Assembly (NCBI GenBank): GCA_036426205.1
Contig: CM071586.1
Span: 9,048,219 to 9,112,218 of the forward strand
Direction: 5' to 3'
DNA from: Ascaphus truei
Taxonomy: Eukaryota > Chordata > Amphibia > Anura > Ascaphidae
DNA length: 64,000 nt
Positions 1 to 11,065 of the stretch are shown piece by piece (within the stretch, counting starts at the first letter, position 1; each line of letters begins with the position of its first letter). The translations under genes were made by a program, and so were the position numbers. The notes beneath the pieces were generated by a model that saw only the letters and a list, made by a program, of their open reading frames with translations, ran no database searches and was not told the origin of the DNA.

Positions 1-984
1 TTATTTCCATGTGAATATGAATAGTCCATTTCTGATTTTTCTAATGAACCTAAAGCACCAATCATCTCTAAATGCATTTTATTTACAGCATTATTAGAAG
101 CTATTCCTCCTCATAATAAATGCATACATACGATATAAAAGTACAGGATATTCTATTTATTAATACTCATATTGGTAGTGTGATCGATATTAAAATAACA
201 TATGGTAATAACTATATGAATAATAATATAATGTATACTGTACATTTAACATATAGATGAATAATATTAATATCTATAATTGTATTATTAATATCTATAT
301 TAACATTTATAATTTTCTTATCAATATTAATTATTTTTTTAAAAGTTGAAACAGCTTCAGTGAGATCTTAGAAAAAAATGGATAACTTGCTATTTGTAAA
401 GCAGAGACCCAAAAAAGAAATAGAAAAAAATGCTAGAAAACAAATCTCTTGGTTAGGGTGCCACATTTAAATTTTTATAATACGGGACGCTGTAATCCAG
501 TATGAAAGGGTGTCGTCATAATGAGTGATGAATGATTTTCAAATTCTGCAGGTGAATGGTATCTGTCACTTTATTTATAATTTTTAAAATAATTTCTGCT
601 CTTGGCCGGGGGGAGAAAAGATGCTCACTGAACTAACAAGTAGATGTGGGATAAAAAGTAACGCTTATAGGGGAGGGTGTCATGGTATTATGAGATGACC
701 AGGAAGTGTCCTAACTTTATTATTTTAATAATTGAGTAAGGTAACTACTGTATTACACACAAGCAAAAATCGATTACGTTTTTTTATGACTGATTTCATC
801 ACAGTAATTTTAAGTTCAGGCATTTCATGTGAAGGCGCTAAAATACGGTACAATTATGCGTCCCGACAGACATTTCCAGGACAACGGAACAAGTCAATGA
901 AATAAGGGACAATCCCGTATAAACCTATATGGGAAATCTAGCAATCCTACTCTAGGTGAAGAACCATCAATCTTCCAAGATTAC
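1..984. other. AT-rich intergenic DNA, no gene seen
   Basis: AT-rich non-coding sequence with no ORF resembling a known family on either strand. I recognise no repeat ends in this stretch. Confidence 0.6.
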
Positions 985-1245
985 AGGTATCAAAGAAAGA
1001 AAGTCCACAGCACTAGCATGTCCGTTTGAATATAAAAGACTTACATTTATTCCATGTGGTAATCGGCAAGAAAAACAGCAGAAATATGTGACGTTTCAAG
1101 CTTGAAAAAAAATCATAGTAACCTGAAACGTTGCTTGTTTTTGATGTTTTTCTTACCGATTACCATGTGGAATAAATGTAAATCTTTTCTATTCAAATGG
1201 ACATACTGTACTAGTGCTGTGTACTCTTTGGTACTTATCTATAAC
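985..1245. repeat. Palindromic (foldback) repeat, about 260 bp
   Basis: The left arm (about 985-1090) and right arm (about 1125-1245) are imperfect reverse complements. The shared core reads TTACATTTATTCCA(T/C)(G/A)TGGTAATCGG on both arms. The arms meet around GACGTTTCAAGC and CCTGAAACGTTGC. This looks like a non-autonomous foldback or MITE-type element. No clear target duplication was found. The 63-aa ORF inside is a by-product of the arm sequence and not a gene. Confidence 0.65.
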
Positions 1246-1676
1246 ATGAATATTGTTAATATTCATATCTATAGTGACAATAATGAACATTGACTACTAT
1301 ATATGGAATATACCAGTCATGGTGAGCCTATGGTACAGTACATATGCTTTATTTTACCTAAGGTTAACACAGAATTTCAAGTAATAAAACAGTTTCCATA
1401 CGATTTAATGGCAATAATAATGCAGAAATTCACAACATCCCACAATAATGCGCCAGTGACAGCAATAACCCTTTCTACATCTGTACATGTGACGATTCTA
1501 GCGCACATCTTTCAGATCATCTAACCATACAGTGCATATTCTCATTATGTAGGCAGGATCCATTCTGATCAGTAACAGGTCATCTGTCATGAAAGTAGAC
1601 AGTGTCTACTCCAGAGGTAACAACACAAATTCAATATCACTCTTTGCCTCCCTCTCATTTCATGCTAAAAATATGT
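1246..1676. other. Intergenic, 3' flank of the olfactory receptor gene
   Basis: AT-rich sequence downstream of the minus-strand receptor stop codon. It presumably includes the 3' UTR. No other gene is supported here. Confidence 0.5.
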
Positions 1677-2600
1677 TTAATGGTGAAACCTTCTCCTAAA
1701 AGCTTCCCCAATCTCCTGATTCCTCAGGCAGTATATGATGGGGTTGAAGAAGGGAGTCACCACAGTGTACAGAAGAGATAGGACCTTATTTATGTTAAAT
1801 GAGTGTCCTCTGGATGGAATAACATAGATAGTAATCAATGTCCCATAATATGTGCAAACAACTGTGATGTGAGAGCTACAGGTGGAGAAGGCTTTGTGCC
1901 TCCCAGTGGTGGAGGGGATCCTGAGGATGGTAAGGAAAATACATACGTAGGTCCCAATGATAAATGCAAATGGAAAGAGGGCTACAGGGGCAGATAGCAA
2001 AAATCCTTCAATTTCTATAAAGTAGGTGTCTGAGCAAGAGTGTTTTACAAGAGGTGCAAAATCACAGAAGAAATGATCAATGACATTGGGGCCACAGAAC
2101 TGTAACAGACTGATTGGAATAATTATGAGTAATGTCACCATAAATCCTAGGAACCAAGACCAGAGCGCCAACTGGAGGCGAAGCTTGAGGTCCATAATGG
2201 TGGTGTAATGCAATGGGTGACAGATGGCCAGGTATCGGTCGTAGGACATCACTGTGAGAAGGAGACACTCTGTAGCCACGGAGGAAGCAAAGAAGTGAAA
2301 TTGACTGACACAGTCAGTAACAGACATGATGCCACCTTCACCCCATATGAGGCGTAGCATGTTGGGGACAATAACCATAGTGAACACGATGTCAGATAAG
2401 GACAAGTGGGCAAGGAAGAAGTACATGGGAGAGTGGAGTTGGTGACTGGTTGACACCAATATAATGATCAGGAGATTACTACTTAAGGTTATAATGTAAG
2501 TTATGAGGAACAGAGTGAAGAGTAAAATCTTGAAGCTTTGAATATTCTGGAATCCAAGAAGCAAGAATTCAGTGATAATTGTTTGATTGTTCCCAAGCAT
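1677..2600 (-). CDS. Olfactory receptor (class A GPCR), intact single exon
   Basis: A 307-residue seven-transmembrane odorant receptor, expected in the ciliary membrane of olfactory neurons and coupled to Golf. An N-glycosylation sequon lies at N5-Q6-T7. Family motifs appear in order: LHSPMYFFLAHLS (55-67, TM2), MSYDRYLAICHPLHY (118-132, end of TM3 and second loop), KAFSTCSSH (236-244, TM6) and NPIIYCLRN (286-294, TM7). C97 and C179 are placed for the conserved disulfide, and C169 and C189 are the extra cysteines of the second extracellular loop. The ECL2 segment FCGPNVIDHFFCD resembles mammalian OR11/OR6-type class II receptors. Length and single-exon structure are normal, with no frameshift. 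The ATG at 2600 gives the standard short N-terminus. TM1 has SSNLL where GN is usual. Upstream 5' UTR exons cannot be seen. A palindromic insertion starts 200 bp upstream of the ATG. The family call is firm; the ligand is unknown. Confidence 0.93.
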   Translation of the reverse strand: MLGNNQTIITEFLLLGFQNIQSFKILLFTLFLITYIITLSSNLLIIILVSTSHQLHSPMYFFLAHLSLSDIVFTMVIVPNMLRLIWGEGGIMSVTDCVSQFHFFASSVATECLLLTVMSYDRYLAICHPLHYTTIMDLKLRLQLALWSWFLGFMVTLLIIIPISLLQFCGPNVIDHFFCDFAPLVKHSCSDTYFIEIEGFLLSAPVALFPFAFIIGTYVCIFLTILRIPSTTGRHKAFSTCSSHITVVCTYYGTLITIYVIPSRGHSFNINKVLSLLYTVVTPFFNPIIYCLRNQEIGEAFRRRFHH

Positions 2601-2786
2601 GGCCTGATGATGGAAAAAAACACTAATTACTTCTTGAATACGTGTGGTATACTATTGCTCAAATGGGGTGTGGTTAAAGGTTTCCAAAGAACCCATCCCA
2701 CTGTACCTCCCTTTTTTTCAGTCTCATTTTCACCCCTTCACTCTGCTCACGACTGTCTTCTTTGCTCCCCTTTTGTCTCTGCAGCT

Positions 2787-2800
2787 CTCTTTCACCTAAA
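2787..2800. repeat. Target-site duplication, left copy (14 bp)
   Basis: CTCTTTCACCTAAA occurs here and again at 4312-4325. The copies directly bracket the palindromic insertion, which is consistent with a target-primed retroelement insertion. Confidence 0.7.
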
Positions 2801-4311
2801 CGGAAAAAATGGGGGAGCATGGGGTTAAGACACAATACAATACAGATGCAGTCGATGTAATGCTAGTATAGTGGTATGGGGGGCCAAGCTAATAATATAC
2901 TTACACGGCCTTGTGTAAGCAAAAATCAAACAGATTGGTATCTTTAGAGGATAAGTCCTGACCTCTTCAAACTCAGATGGGGGAAATCAATGGGGGTAAG
3001 TGGTTGCTAATGCATATATACTCACATGGCACAGTGTGAGTAAAAACAGAGTATCTGGTATCTTTATGGTTTACACAGCCCGTCCAAGCTTTTAAACTGG
3101 ACCCAGGGTATGGTTCTCCAGCAGTACTCCAACCAGAAATCCCACTCCAGTTGCTTGGAGTCAGTGAGTGTCTCTCCCCGGTCCCGTGATGAATATGGGG
3201 GTAGGGAAACAAGTGATGCACGATCTCAGTAAGGTTCTTTGGTAAAAAATGTCATTTATTAATGTAAATAAACAGAGAACTCACATACATACTAAAAAAC
3301 TTTCGGATTTCCCACGTAGCTCAGTCACGGGCCTCAACAGCAGGTAGTACCGCCCCGCGTCGGGGGTGCAGAGTGATGACGCTTCTCTGCTCTGCTCTGG
3401 TTGCGGTTTCGCCGAGTAATCAGCTTCCTCAGGCTCATTGAATCAATGAGCCTGAGGAAGCCGATTACTCGGCAAAACGCATTGCTCGAATTGGTGGCAG
3501 TTTTTTGTCCTACGGAGGCTTCCGTAGCCAGTCCCTGCAACCGCAACCAGAGCAAAGCAGAGAAGCGTCATCACTCTGCACCCCGGACGCGGGGCGGTAC
3601 TACCTGCTGTTGAGACCCGTGACTGAGCTACGTGGTAAAGCCGAAAGTTTTTTACTATGTATGTGAGTTCTCTGTTTATTTACATTAATAAATGACATTT
3701 TTTACCAAAGAACCTCACTGAGATCGTGCATCACTTGTTTCCCCCCCCCCCCTATTCATCACGGGACCGGGGAGAGACACTCACTGACTCCAAGCAACTG
3801 GAGTGGGATTTCTGGTTGGAGTACTGCTGGAGAACCATACCCTGGGTCCAGTTTAAAAGCTTGGACGGGCTGTGTAAACCATAAAGATACCAGATACTCT
3901 GTTTTTACTCACACTGGGCCGTGTGAGTATATATGCATTAGCAACCACTTACCCCCATTGATTTCCCCCATCTGAGTTTGAAGAGGTCAGGACTTATCCT
4001 CTAAAGATACCAATCTGTTTGATTTTTGCTTACACAAGGCCGTGTAAGTATATTATTAGCTTGGCCCCCCATACCACTATACTAGCATTACATTGACTGC
4101 ATCTGTATTGTATTGTGTCTTAACCCCATGCTCCCCCATTTTTTCCGTTTCCATGTTTATTTAAGGGCTCTGGATTGTCCCTTTTCTGGGGTTGACGCAG
4201 ACGGGATTTAAGGGTTGTCTCTAAGCACCTAAAGGAGACCAATTTATTGGCTATACAGTAAGCATTGTTCTAAAACAAAAGGTAAGCGCCTGGTTGTTCT
4301 TGTTCCCATTA
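2801..4311. mobile_element. Palindromic PLE-derived insertion with central hammerhead-like motif
   Basis: A 1.5-kb insertion bounded by 14-bp direct repeats. From 2798 to 4150 it is an inverted repeat. The sequence around 2798-3440 (AAACGGAAAAAATGGGGG outward end, TTACACGGCC, ACCATAAAGATACC) recurs as its complement at 3445-4150. The arms meet head-to-head at CATTGAATCAATG near 3442. The right arm keeps about 64 bp (around 3478-3545) that the left arm lacks. A further 160 bp of non-palindromic sequence (4151-4311) follows. No protein is encoded; the 70-73-aa ORFs are mirror shadows. It is best read as two PLE pLTR units fused head-to-head. Assignment to PLEs rests on the ribozyme-like motif and the long target duplication and was not checked by a library search. 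Confidence 0.6.
3448..3487 (+). ncRNA. Hammerhead-ribozyme-like motif (degenerate)
   Basis: Helix I strands are GAGC and GCTC. The core CTGAGGA is followed by A, then a stem-II hairpin GCCGA-TTAC-TCGGC, then AAAACGCATT where GAAACGCGTA is usual. The first G of GAAA and the CGCG palindrome have changed, so activity is doubtful. A mirror copy in the left arm reads on the minus strand with GAAACCGC. Confidence 0.5.
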
Positions 4312-4325
4312 CTCTTTCACCTAAA
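4312..4325. repeat. Target-site duplication, right copy (14 bp)
   Basis: Exact copy of the 14-mer at 2787-2800. Removing one copy plus the insert restores a continuous flank upstream of the olfactory receptor gene. Confidence 0.7.
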
Positions 4326-5848
4326 ACATGTTCCTTCACTCTCCCATACCTGTGCAACTTCTTTTCCCTCAACATATACAAAGCTCCCTTTTTTTCCGGC
4401 TTTCAAATCAAGTCTTGAAAAACAGCTTCTAGATGGAGATTTTGAATAGTCTGGCATCAAGACTACAGATGTTAAAAGCTTAATTGCTCATCCAGATAAC
4501 ACAACATAATCCATTAAAACTCATCAAAATCATAGTTTCCAAGAAAAAACATATCAATAACTGATTTGTTTGTTTTTTTACATCTGCCAAAACTGTAACA
4601 AAATAATCATACATGAAATCAAAGCGAATTTGCATTAACATATAGACCCCAATATTATATAAACATTAATAATTTGCTATATAAGCTTTATAGATACAAT
4701 TCTGCTTATTAAACCACCGCTTCTATGGCAAATCAGAATCATTTGACTACTCTCAGTATACCCCACTTACCAGCATCTATAATGAACACAGCAATGGTTA
4801 GATTCAGGCATGCTTTTTCAGAGATCCAAATTAGCCTTCACTTGTAAATGTCCACAGTGATATGTATGCATCAAAGTGATAACACTTTGTGAAATAATTC
4901 TCTGTGCTTTTTGATTGATCCTACAATATGGGATCTGCTCCTAATGCCGGTTATAGCGTCTGTCAATGGCAGATGGTAATGTTTACAATCCAGATTATTA
5001 GATCTTTTTATACACAGTAGTTAGAACAGTCCTTGTGGTACAGAATTCCATTGAGACTACATCAAGGGGATTGAAAGTAATTCAGGGAGGAACATATCAA
5101 CTCCCAATCCAATCAATAGACACAGAATTTTTGCTATAGGTTGTTATATCCAATTTGCAGATATTTTTACCTTTCCCTTGGCAGATTAATTTGAGGTTGT
5201 GATACTGAAGAGACCTGAGAAGTTTTAAGCTTTGCACATAATAATATAATTTATGAAGATTCCGTTTATTTTCTTTTGTATTATTACTATATGGGTGATG
5301 TGGCCTCCAGGAGTAGACACAATTAACCCTATTTAATTAGTCAACCATTCCATTAGATACCAGGGGCCCGATATAGCTTTGATTAGGTAATGCAGTAACA
5401 GCAGTGGTGTAAAGATATTAGACCTGTATCTGTTATTTCTGTCTGTACAACTTTATTTAGAGTCGGGCGCTATAAAGTCATTAGCATCTGGTCTAAAATT
5501 ATGATCATGAAGTCTTATGTGTCAATGCACATGATTAACGTTTGTTTAAAATGTGTGACGGTGCATTACAATTAAATGTGTGTAGTATCAGTGCATTTTT
5601 TTAATCATCATGCACCTTGAAAACCCACATACTCTGTATTGTATTATTTTATGTGTGTCCCTTTCAGAATATCCTATGTATTAGAATGTTAGGTAATTAA
5701 TGTCAACTTGTCATTAACAGGAATTTTAATGTTATTTGATATTATATATTCCCAGATGGAGTACCACAGAACATTATTCCAGACTATTAGAATTTTTTTA
5801 TTAGTTTACATTTTCTAGGTAGTACAGTACACATATCCATAGTATGTA
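4326..5848. other. Intergenic, no gene recognised
   Basis: About 1.5 kb of AT-rich sequence without credible coding potential or recognisable repeat ends. Confidence 0.5.
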
Positions 5849-6170
5849 CAGTAGAGGCCACATTTATCCTAATGCTTGCTTTAAACTAGCCGGGTTACAT
5901 TCAGAGTATGTTCTGGGCTAGTTTGAGGCAAGTTTAAGGCATTTCTGCATTGACTAACGACCCATAGGATTAACACAGCAGGGGTCCCTGGCTGTCCAAT
6001 TCAGTTTGAATGGGACTGCCAGGACCCCCACTGTTAATCTGATAGGCCATTAATCAATGCAGAAATGCTGGGGCTAATTTAAGGCACGTTTAAGGCATGT
6101 ATTCTGGCAATTCCTGGGTCTTTTTGGTGAATGCCACTGGTTTTTATTAGAATAATCGTAGTCTCTACTG
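5849..6170. mobile_element. Palindromic MITE with TA target duplication
   Basis: A 322-bp element flanked by TA (5847-5848 and 6171-6172). It starts CAGTAGAGGCCAC and ends CGTAGTCTCTACTG, so the outer ends are inverted repeats. Inner blocks are also mirrored (TTAAGGCATTTCTGCATTGA against TCAATGCAGAAATGCTGG, and CAGGGGTCCCTGG against CCAGGACCCCCACTG). TA duplication and CAGT-type ends suit a Tc1/mariner-mobilised non-autonomous element. It encodes nothing. Confidence 0.7.
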
Positions 6171-6172
6171 TA

Positions 6173-7087
6173 ACTAATTATTATGCCAGCAACTATAATC
6201 AATATCTGGTTATGAATCCTCCAAATTGTGTACATCAACGGGTTAATTTGTTAATTGCTCAACATACAGATGCAGGCGAGTGCAAAAAATGACATTTTAG
6301 TTTTCTGGCTTTTAAACACCTGAAATTGACACAGTAGCACAGTACTGTACACATTGCAATTCATTCATTTAATTGCATTTAATTGAACACAATCCATGAA
6401 ATTCAAACAAAGCAACCACGATAAACATGTGTGCCTGGGGCGATTGGCGGCGTTATTGCCTGGTGGAGTACAGCAGCGCACACGAAAACGGCACTGTGAT
6501 TTGTTTTAATAACGGGCGCTGCATCTGTATAACCAGTGTTCGACAAATCACCCAAAAATCTACTCGCCCAACCAAAAAATCTACTCGCCACCTAGTCCCG
6601 CCCCCAACTCCGCCCCTAGTCCCGCCCGCAACACCGCTTTAAAATAAAATATATAAATAAAATACATGTAATAAATTCCTAGTCAGAACATTCGTTTTTG
6701 ACATAAATGTATTTATTGTATTACATTATACTACAATTAGTCCTTGTTACGTGTGTGTGTGTTTGTAAATGTTGGATCTAGAAATAAAAGCCAGGTGCGA
6801 ATGACTAGTTTCCTGAACCCCTTAACCAGTGTCTGGACGTCCCCGCTTCACAATATCTAAAGCAGAAATCCCGCCTGGGATCTTACCTGATCCGCAGTAC
6901 CTCAATGTCCAGGAACCCTCATTCCCGCAATGTTATACATTGGAGGGGATGTCTTCCCTACCTGTCTTCTGGGTTAGGGGGGTTCCGATGTCTTCCATGT
7001 GAAGCTTGAGTCAGATATGGAAGAAAGCAGTATAGGTTATTTCGGTGTAGTATAGGGCAGTTAAGATATATAGGGTAAATAAGAGAT
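6173..7087. other. Intergenic with a likely hAT-type MITE fragment
   Basis: Mostly AT-rich with no gene. Around 6535-6640 a segment starting CAGTGTTCGACAAATC is followed by two repeats of AATCTACTCGCC and C-rich sequence. It resembles one end of a common vertebrate hAT-type MITE. The opposite end was not found, so the call is tentative. Confidence 0.35.
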
Positions 7088-7195
7088 CCAGAGTGTGAGA
7101 GTGTGAGAGAGTGTGGGGGACAGAGAGAGAGGGAGAGTGTGGGGGAGAGAGAGAGAGAGAGTGTGGGGGAGAGAGAGTGTGGGGGAGAGAGAGGT
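7088..7195. repeat. GA/GTGGGG-rich simple repeat
   Basis: An imperfect repeat of GAGAGAGTGTGGGG units. It lies directly at the 5' truncation point of the following PLE and supplies the first ~28 codons of the open frame there, which are not part of the transposon protein. Confidence 0.8.
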
Positions 7196-8939
7196 AGAAT
7201 TCCTCACTCTGCTAGATAAGGGCAGCTCAACAGGAGTCCTAAATGAAAAAGAATATGATTATCTAAATGTGAAATTCCCGGTTATGCCAATATTCTATTT
7301 TCTGCCCAAAATCCATAAGGATATTAAAGCACCACCAGGTAGACCCATTATCTCTGGGATAGGCTCGCTCAAGTCTCGACTATCGGAGTACATAGATCTA
7401 TTTCTGCAGCCATACGTTGCGAAGATGCGGTCCTATCTCAGAGACACAACGCAAATTCTAAACATATTAGAACAGGTAGATTGGCAAGAAGGCTATAAAA
7501 TGTGCACCTGCGATGTGACTTCATTATATACGTCCATAAAACACGATGATGGAATTAAAGCCATCGAACGGACGCTAACAAATGATGCCACCGTTCACAT
7601 AGAACAAAGACGCTTTATTTTAGAAAGTATTAATTTTATTCTTAAACACAACCTTTTTAATTTTGATGGAACCTATTTTTTACAAAAATGCGGAACAGCG
7701 ATGGGTACAAAATTCGCACCGAGTTATGCCAACTTATTCATGGACAGTTGGGAGACCGATACCATCTGGTCGGAACATGAATTCGGTGCGGATCTTGTCC
7801 TATGGCGGAGATACATCGATGATGTGTTTTTTATCTGGAGAGGCAATAGTGAAACCTTAAATCACTTTCTGAATTATATTAACAATAATGAGAGGAACCT
7901 AGCTTTCACAACATGCATAGGGAACAACTCGGTAGACTTTTTAGATTTAACAATTTACATAGAAGATAATATACTGAAGACTAAAACTTTCTTCAAAACA
8001 GTTGACTGCAATAATTACCTGCTTAACACTAGTTGCCACCATAAGAAATGGCTGAAAAATATACCCCCAGGACAGTTTCGCAGAATTATGAGAAACTGTA
8101 GCGATGATCATGTTTATAGGGAACAATCCAATATTCTGAAGAACCGATTCATTGCAAAAAATTATGATAATGAAAAAATGGATATAGCAATAAGAGAAGT
8201 AGGGAAGCTTAAACGCAGCGAAATTTTAAAAACCAATCCACCAAAACCCAGAGAGGAGTTTAATATTGCTTTCCTAACACAATATAGTCAAGATGCAGGG
8301 AGCATACAACAGATCCTGAATAAACACTGGCATCTCCTACAGGGAGACGCCACCTTGAAAGAATACCTCCCAGAGAAACCCAAAGTTATCTATAAGAGGG
8401 CAGATAATATCAAAAAGAGGTTAGCACCAAGCCTTTTCCGGCCAGAAAGTAGGACAACAGGCCAGGACTTAAATTGGTTACAGAAAGTAAAAGGTTTCCA
8501 CAGATGTAACACCTGGAAAGCCTGCAAACAGGGAACAAAAGAGAAAATTCAGTTTAGCTCTAAAGCAACAGGAGAACAGTTCAAAATTTCAAGTTTCATC
8601 AATTGTAAATCTGAATTCGTAGTCTATCTTCTAAATTGCCCCTGTGGACTCCAGTATGTAGGGCGTACCAGCCGACCACTACGGGTACGCATTCTGGAGC
8701 ACCTAGGGAACATTAGGCGGAAACTGATGACACATAGTGTATCAAAACATTTTGCGCTACACCACCAAGGAGATCCATCAGGCCTTGAATTTAGGGGCAT
8801 TGAAGTAGTCCCACCACATTGGAGGGGTGGGGACAGACTGACAACTTTATCAAGAAAATAAACTTTTTGGATCTATAAATTGAAAAGCTTGGCCCCCATA
8901 GGCCTCAATGTAGAGATAGACATTGCAGCCTTTCTTTAA
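7196..8939 (+). pseudogene. Penelope-like element RT plus GIY-YIG endonuclease, 5'-truncated (PLE1)
   Basis: The open frame runs 7113-8861 (582 codons); the first ~28 are simple repeat. A Penelope-type reverse transcriptase follows, with FYFLPKIHKDIKAPPGRPIISG, CGTAMGTKFAPSYANLFM and the catalytic YIDD at residues 234-237. A CX5C finger-like motif (RCNTWKAC) precedes a GIY-YIG nuclease: VYLL at 504-507, YVGRT at 515-519, the arginine-rich turn at 521-526 and EH at 529-530. Such elements copy their RNA at a nick made by this nuclease. A TAA at 8859-8861 sits where an aligned PLE has a glutamate codon, and the same frame continues 25 more codons to TAA at 8937-8939. That single nonsense change removes the conserved C-terminus. 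The N-terminal third is absent. This is the best-preserved PLE in the window. Confidence 0.9.
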
Positions 8940-9094
8940 ACACACAATGATCCGTTTCCAATCCCCAAATCCCCTTTTTTTCCCCTACAATTTTTAATAG
9001 GAGTTCACGTCTTAAATACGAATCCACCTCGAACCAGTCCTTGAAGACCAAATTGACGCATACCGTCGTGGCAACTAATGAACATGCTAACCTT

Positions 9095-9611
9095 TATAAA
9101 TTTATAAATTGTATTGAAGTATAATCTAGTTTAGTCCAACTAGTTATTAATATTCAAGTTCCCTATAAATCTGTATTATATCTTTTGAATATATTTTTTT
9201 AGGTTTTTTTAGGTTTTTTTAAATCTCTAATATATTTGTCTAAATGTGTATAAAATTGGATTGTTAAACTGTCAACAGTGTACCAGCATTCTGTTACTAA
9301 CATTAGTCACCATTAGGGAATAACTATGTCTATGTAGTTTCAACATTCAGCCACATGATGGCACCATTGTAAAAAATCACCTCTATAAACTGCATTGAAG
9401 TATAAAGTTTTTATGTACAAGTTCCCTAAAAATCTGTAATATATTTTTGTAAAAAAGTTTTTTAGATTTTTAGATCTCTAATAAATTTGGGTTGTTACAC
9501 TGCCCACAGTCCTACAGCATTCTGTTACTACTGTAGCATTAGTCACCATTAGGGAATAATTATGTTGATGTAGTTTCCAAACTCAGCCACATGATGGCAC
9601 CATTGTATTAC
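9095..9611. repeat. Tandem duplication in PLE1 3' region (about 285 and 230 bp)
   Basis: Two diverged direct copies, about 9095-9381 and 9382-9611. Both contain ATTGAAGTATAA, CAAGTTCCCTA, TCTGTTACTA, ATTAGTCACCATTAGGGAAT and CAGCCACATGATGGCACCA in the same order. They probably belong to the PLE 3' UTR or adjoining pLTR. Confidence 0.75.
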
Positions 9612-9981
9612 AAATGGAGGAAAGTTCCCTAACAGCTTAATGGTCTAAAAGATACAGCTCACAGAACCACTATGATAGGCTGTGTGAGCTCACAAAGGTC
9701 CGTAAATCTAAGATTATTGATGACACTCACCACAATATAATGTTTCACACTGCGAATTGATGTTTATTTTTATAACAAATTTTAAAACAATGTTGGTTTT
9801 TAATATATTGACACTAAAGAAATGGTTACAATAACATGTTGAAAGTATAAGCACATTTTATTGTCCCTGTTCCCAAGGGCTATGATCGGTTTGATTTGCA
9901 TTGACATTACAATAGTCTATTTGAAGTGGACAACTTTTAATGAAAGCCAGGTGTTTTACCAATTAATTAAAACGGGGCGCC

Positions 9982-9989
9982 TATATATA
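9982..9989 (+). promoter_or_regulatory. TATA-like box upstream of hammerhead motif
   Basis: TATATATA follows GGGGCGCC and lies 12 bp before helix I and about 29 bp before the ribozyme core. That position suits transcription starting at or just before the ribozyme. No transcript data are available. Confidence 0.4.
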
Positions 9990-10000
9990 CTGCACACAAT

Positions 10001-10060
10001 GAGCATCCGGCAGGAACCTGAAGAAGCTTATTGCGAAACGCGTTGTTCCCTGCCGGAGCT
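10001..10060 (+). ncRNA. Hammerhead-ribozyme-like motif with long helix I
   Basis: CTGAAGA (10018-10024), A, the small hairpin GC-TTATT-GC, GAAA (10035-10038), CGCG and TT. The flanks GAGCATCCGGCAGGAAC and GTTCCCTGCCGGAGCTC pair to form a helix I of about 15-17 bp. The predicted cut lies after the UU of CGCGUU. CGCG is self-complementary, so stem III may need a dimer, as proposed for small PLE hammerheads. It lies within the segment that separates PLE1 from PLE2 (about 9860-10400), which ends near an AATAAA-like hexamer. Confidence 0.65.
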
Positions 10061-10429
10061 CATTGAGAGAGGGACCCAGCCGACCGCAGGACATCCGGTA
10101 TAGAGCCTCTCTTCCGGTTCCACTGCCGGACGCGCCAGTGAGAGCAACAACGGAGGAGGAGATCTTGCGGGATCAAACCAAGCGGCTGATGCTGGGCAAC
10201 AGAAGTTGCAATTCAGTGTGAGTGTGCTTTTTGTTTTGTTTATTTACGTTGTTTATTCACCTTGTTATATATTGTTTTATAACATTTATGTTTTTACAAC
10301 GTGTATGCTTGTTTATGCTCATGTCTTAACTGTTAACCGAATAAAGACCTGTTATATTGCTAACCCTGGTTTGCACACATTTTTTGGTCTTTTGGGCAAC
10401 GGGGAGAGGAGACACTCACACACCATACC

Positions 10430-10755
10430 TGTCTCTTTCTCGCTGTCGTCTGTCTCGCGTCGTCTGTCTCGCTGTCGTCTGTCTCGCTGTCGTCTGTCTC
10501 GCTGTCGTCTGTCTCTCTCTCTCTGTCCTCTGTCTCTGTTTCTGTCTCTCTCTGTCCTCTGTCTCTCTCTCTGTCCTCTGTCTCTCGCTCTGTCTTCCGT
10601 CTCTCTGTCTCTCTATCTCTCTCTCTCCCTGTCCTGTCTCTCTCTGTCCTCTGTCTCTCTCTCTCTCTCTCTCTGTCCTGTCTTTCTCTGTCCTCTCTCT
10701 CTCTGTCTTTCTCTCTATGTGTCTTTCTCTCTCTGTCTTTCTCTCTCTTAGTCCT

Positions 10756-10820
<65 letters not shown>

Positions 10821-11011
10821 CTCTGTCTCTCTATCTCTCTCTCTCCCTGTCCTGTCTCTCTCTGTCCTCTGTCTCTCTCTCTCTCTGTCCTGTCTCTCTC
10901 TGTCCTCTCTCTCTGTGTCTCTCTCTCTCTCCTCTCTGTCTTTCTCTCTCTCTCTGTCTTTCTCTTCCTCTGTCTTTCTCCCTCTCTGTCCTCTCACAAT
11001 CTCTCTCTCAC

Positions 11012-11065
<54 letters not shown>

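Noticed and set aside
3334..3613. Two similar 70-73-aa ORFs on opposite strands
   Set aside because: They are mirror readings of the palindromic insertion, not genes.
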